This document shows positions 11,178-11,434 of a stretch of 11,434 bases of DNA, one piece after another. The position numbers were made by a program, and so were the translations under genes. This DNA is from Candidatus Pacearchaeota archaeon (GTDB taxonomy: Archaea > Nanoarchaeota > Nanoarchaeia > Pacearchaeales > GW2011-AR1). The stretch is from assembly GCA_002690445.1 (NCBI GenBank), contig NZER01000514.1, forward strand, positions 1-11,434, read 5' to 3'. The notes beneath the pieces were generated by a model. That model did no database searches. It had not been told where the DNA came from and worked only from the letters and a program-made list of their open reading frames with translations. The stretch's first letter is position 1, and each line of letters starts with the position of its first letter.

Positions 11178-11434
11178 TTATTCGGCTTTTTTAGGTAAGG
11201 TTACTTCTACCTCTTTACCATCCTTGTCCTTGGTTAGCACTTTGTAACATCTACTCTCCAAAACAGCAGTTTTATCTTTAAAGCCATCTGCTATATGAAA
11301 CACTTTAATTTCTGTTCCATTAATACTTCCATGCAACTTACAAGCTTGTCTTATCTTGTTCCACAATTCCCAAGAAGGTATTGTGTACGTTCCCTTTGGT
11401 GTTACCACATCAATTCTGTAGTCAACACTAGACA
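11178..11434 (-). CDS. Unrecognised protein, C-terminal part (start outside window)
   Basis: The frame is open to the right edge and ends at TAA 11178; 84 codons are visible. An in-frame GTG at 11408 has no convincing ribosome site, and the residues before it (VDYRIDV) continue a plausible strand, so the gene most likely starts beyond the window. The visible part alternates strands and helices: GTYTIPSWELWNKIRQACK, then GTEIKVFHIADG, then a Tyr-Lys-Val strand and a Lys/Glu-rich end. I cannot assign a family. Confidence 0.7.
   Translation of the reverse strand, partial: SSVDYRIDVVTPKGTYTIPSWELWNKIRQACKLHGSINGTEIKVFHIADGFKDKTAVLESRCYKVLTKDKDGKEVEVTLPKKAE

Noticed and set aside
1..11434. CRISPR array, insertion sequence ends or attachment site
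   Set aside because: No regularly spaced repeats, transposase or flanking direct repeats are visible; the only clear tandem repeat is the coding one at 8252-8291.

Overview
The window looks like part of an AT-rich archaeal virus, most plausibly a tailed double-stranded DNA virus, or of a provirus. Every supportable gene lies on the minus strand, so transcription runs from position 11434 towards 1. Genes are packed with ATGA or few-base overlaps and many carry strong GGAGGT/GAGGTG Shine-Dalgarno sequences. Archaeal affiliation rests on a class III (archaeal pilin/archaellin-type) signal peptide, a fused glutaminase-QueC protein of the archaeosine type, and many tiny zinc-ribbon proteins. Viral character rests on a freestanding HNH endonuclease, a LAGLIDADG remnant, a self-contained family B DNA polymerase, a DpdA-like DNA base-exchange enzyme and many short genes without recognisable function. 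No capsid, portal or terminase gene is present, so 'virus' is an inference.

Layout in transcription order. (1) 11434-10320: the 3' part of an unrecognised gene, a structured intergenic element (11100-11163), a small protein with a possible PD-(D/E)XK nuclease core, and a 115-aa unknown. (2) 10289-8223: QueD, two tiny unknown proteins, a 173-aa helical protein with a basic tail, FolE, and a Cys-cluster protein with an internal tandem repeat. (3) 8220-4960: a pilin-like membrane protein overlapping the start of family B DNA polymerase, then a mini zinc finger and a half-size GtrA-like membrane protein. (4) 4970-3857: a truncated LAGLIDADG endonuclease, an unknown helical protein, a phosphoribosyltransferase, a zinc ribbon and a Cys-containing small protein. 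(5) 3878-1050: the GAT-QueC fusion, an HNH endonuclease, a zinc ribbon, a DpdA-like transglycosylase and another zinc ribbon. (6) 1025-1: three small unknown proteins and the N-terminus of a probable SF2 helicase.

The unifying theme is 7-deazaguanine DNA modification. FolE and QueD make the pterin-derived precursor. A QueE, not in this window, would make 7-carboxy-7-deazaguanine. The QueC domain would convert that to preQ0, DpdA would exchange guanine in DNA for the deazaguanine base, and the glutaminase domain suggests further conversion to deoxyarchaeosine (dG+). Such hypermodification is known to protect phage DNA from restriction. The DNA polymerase, possible nuclease and helicase in the same gene string fit a replication and genome-protection module. 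Less expected are the pilin-like gene coupled to the polymerase, the set of small Cys-rich proteins beside the enzymes, and a possible non-canonical ATT start that would place the glutaminase nucleophile at position 2.
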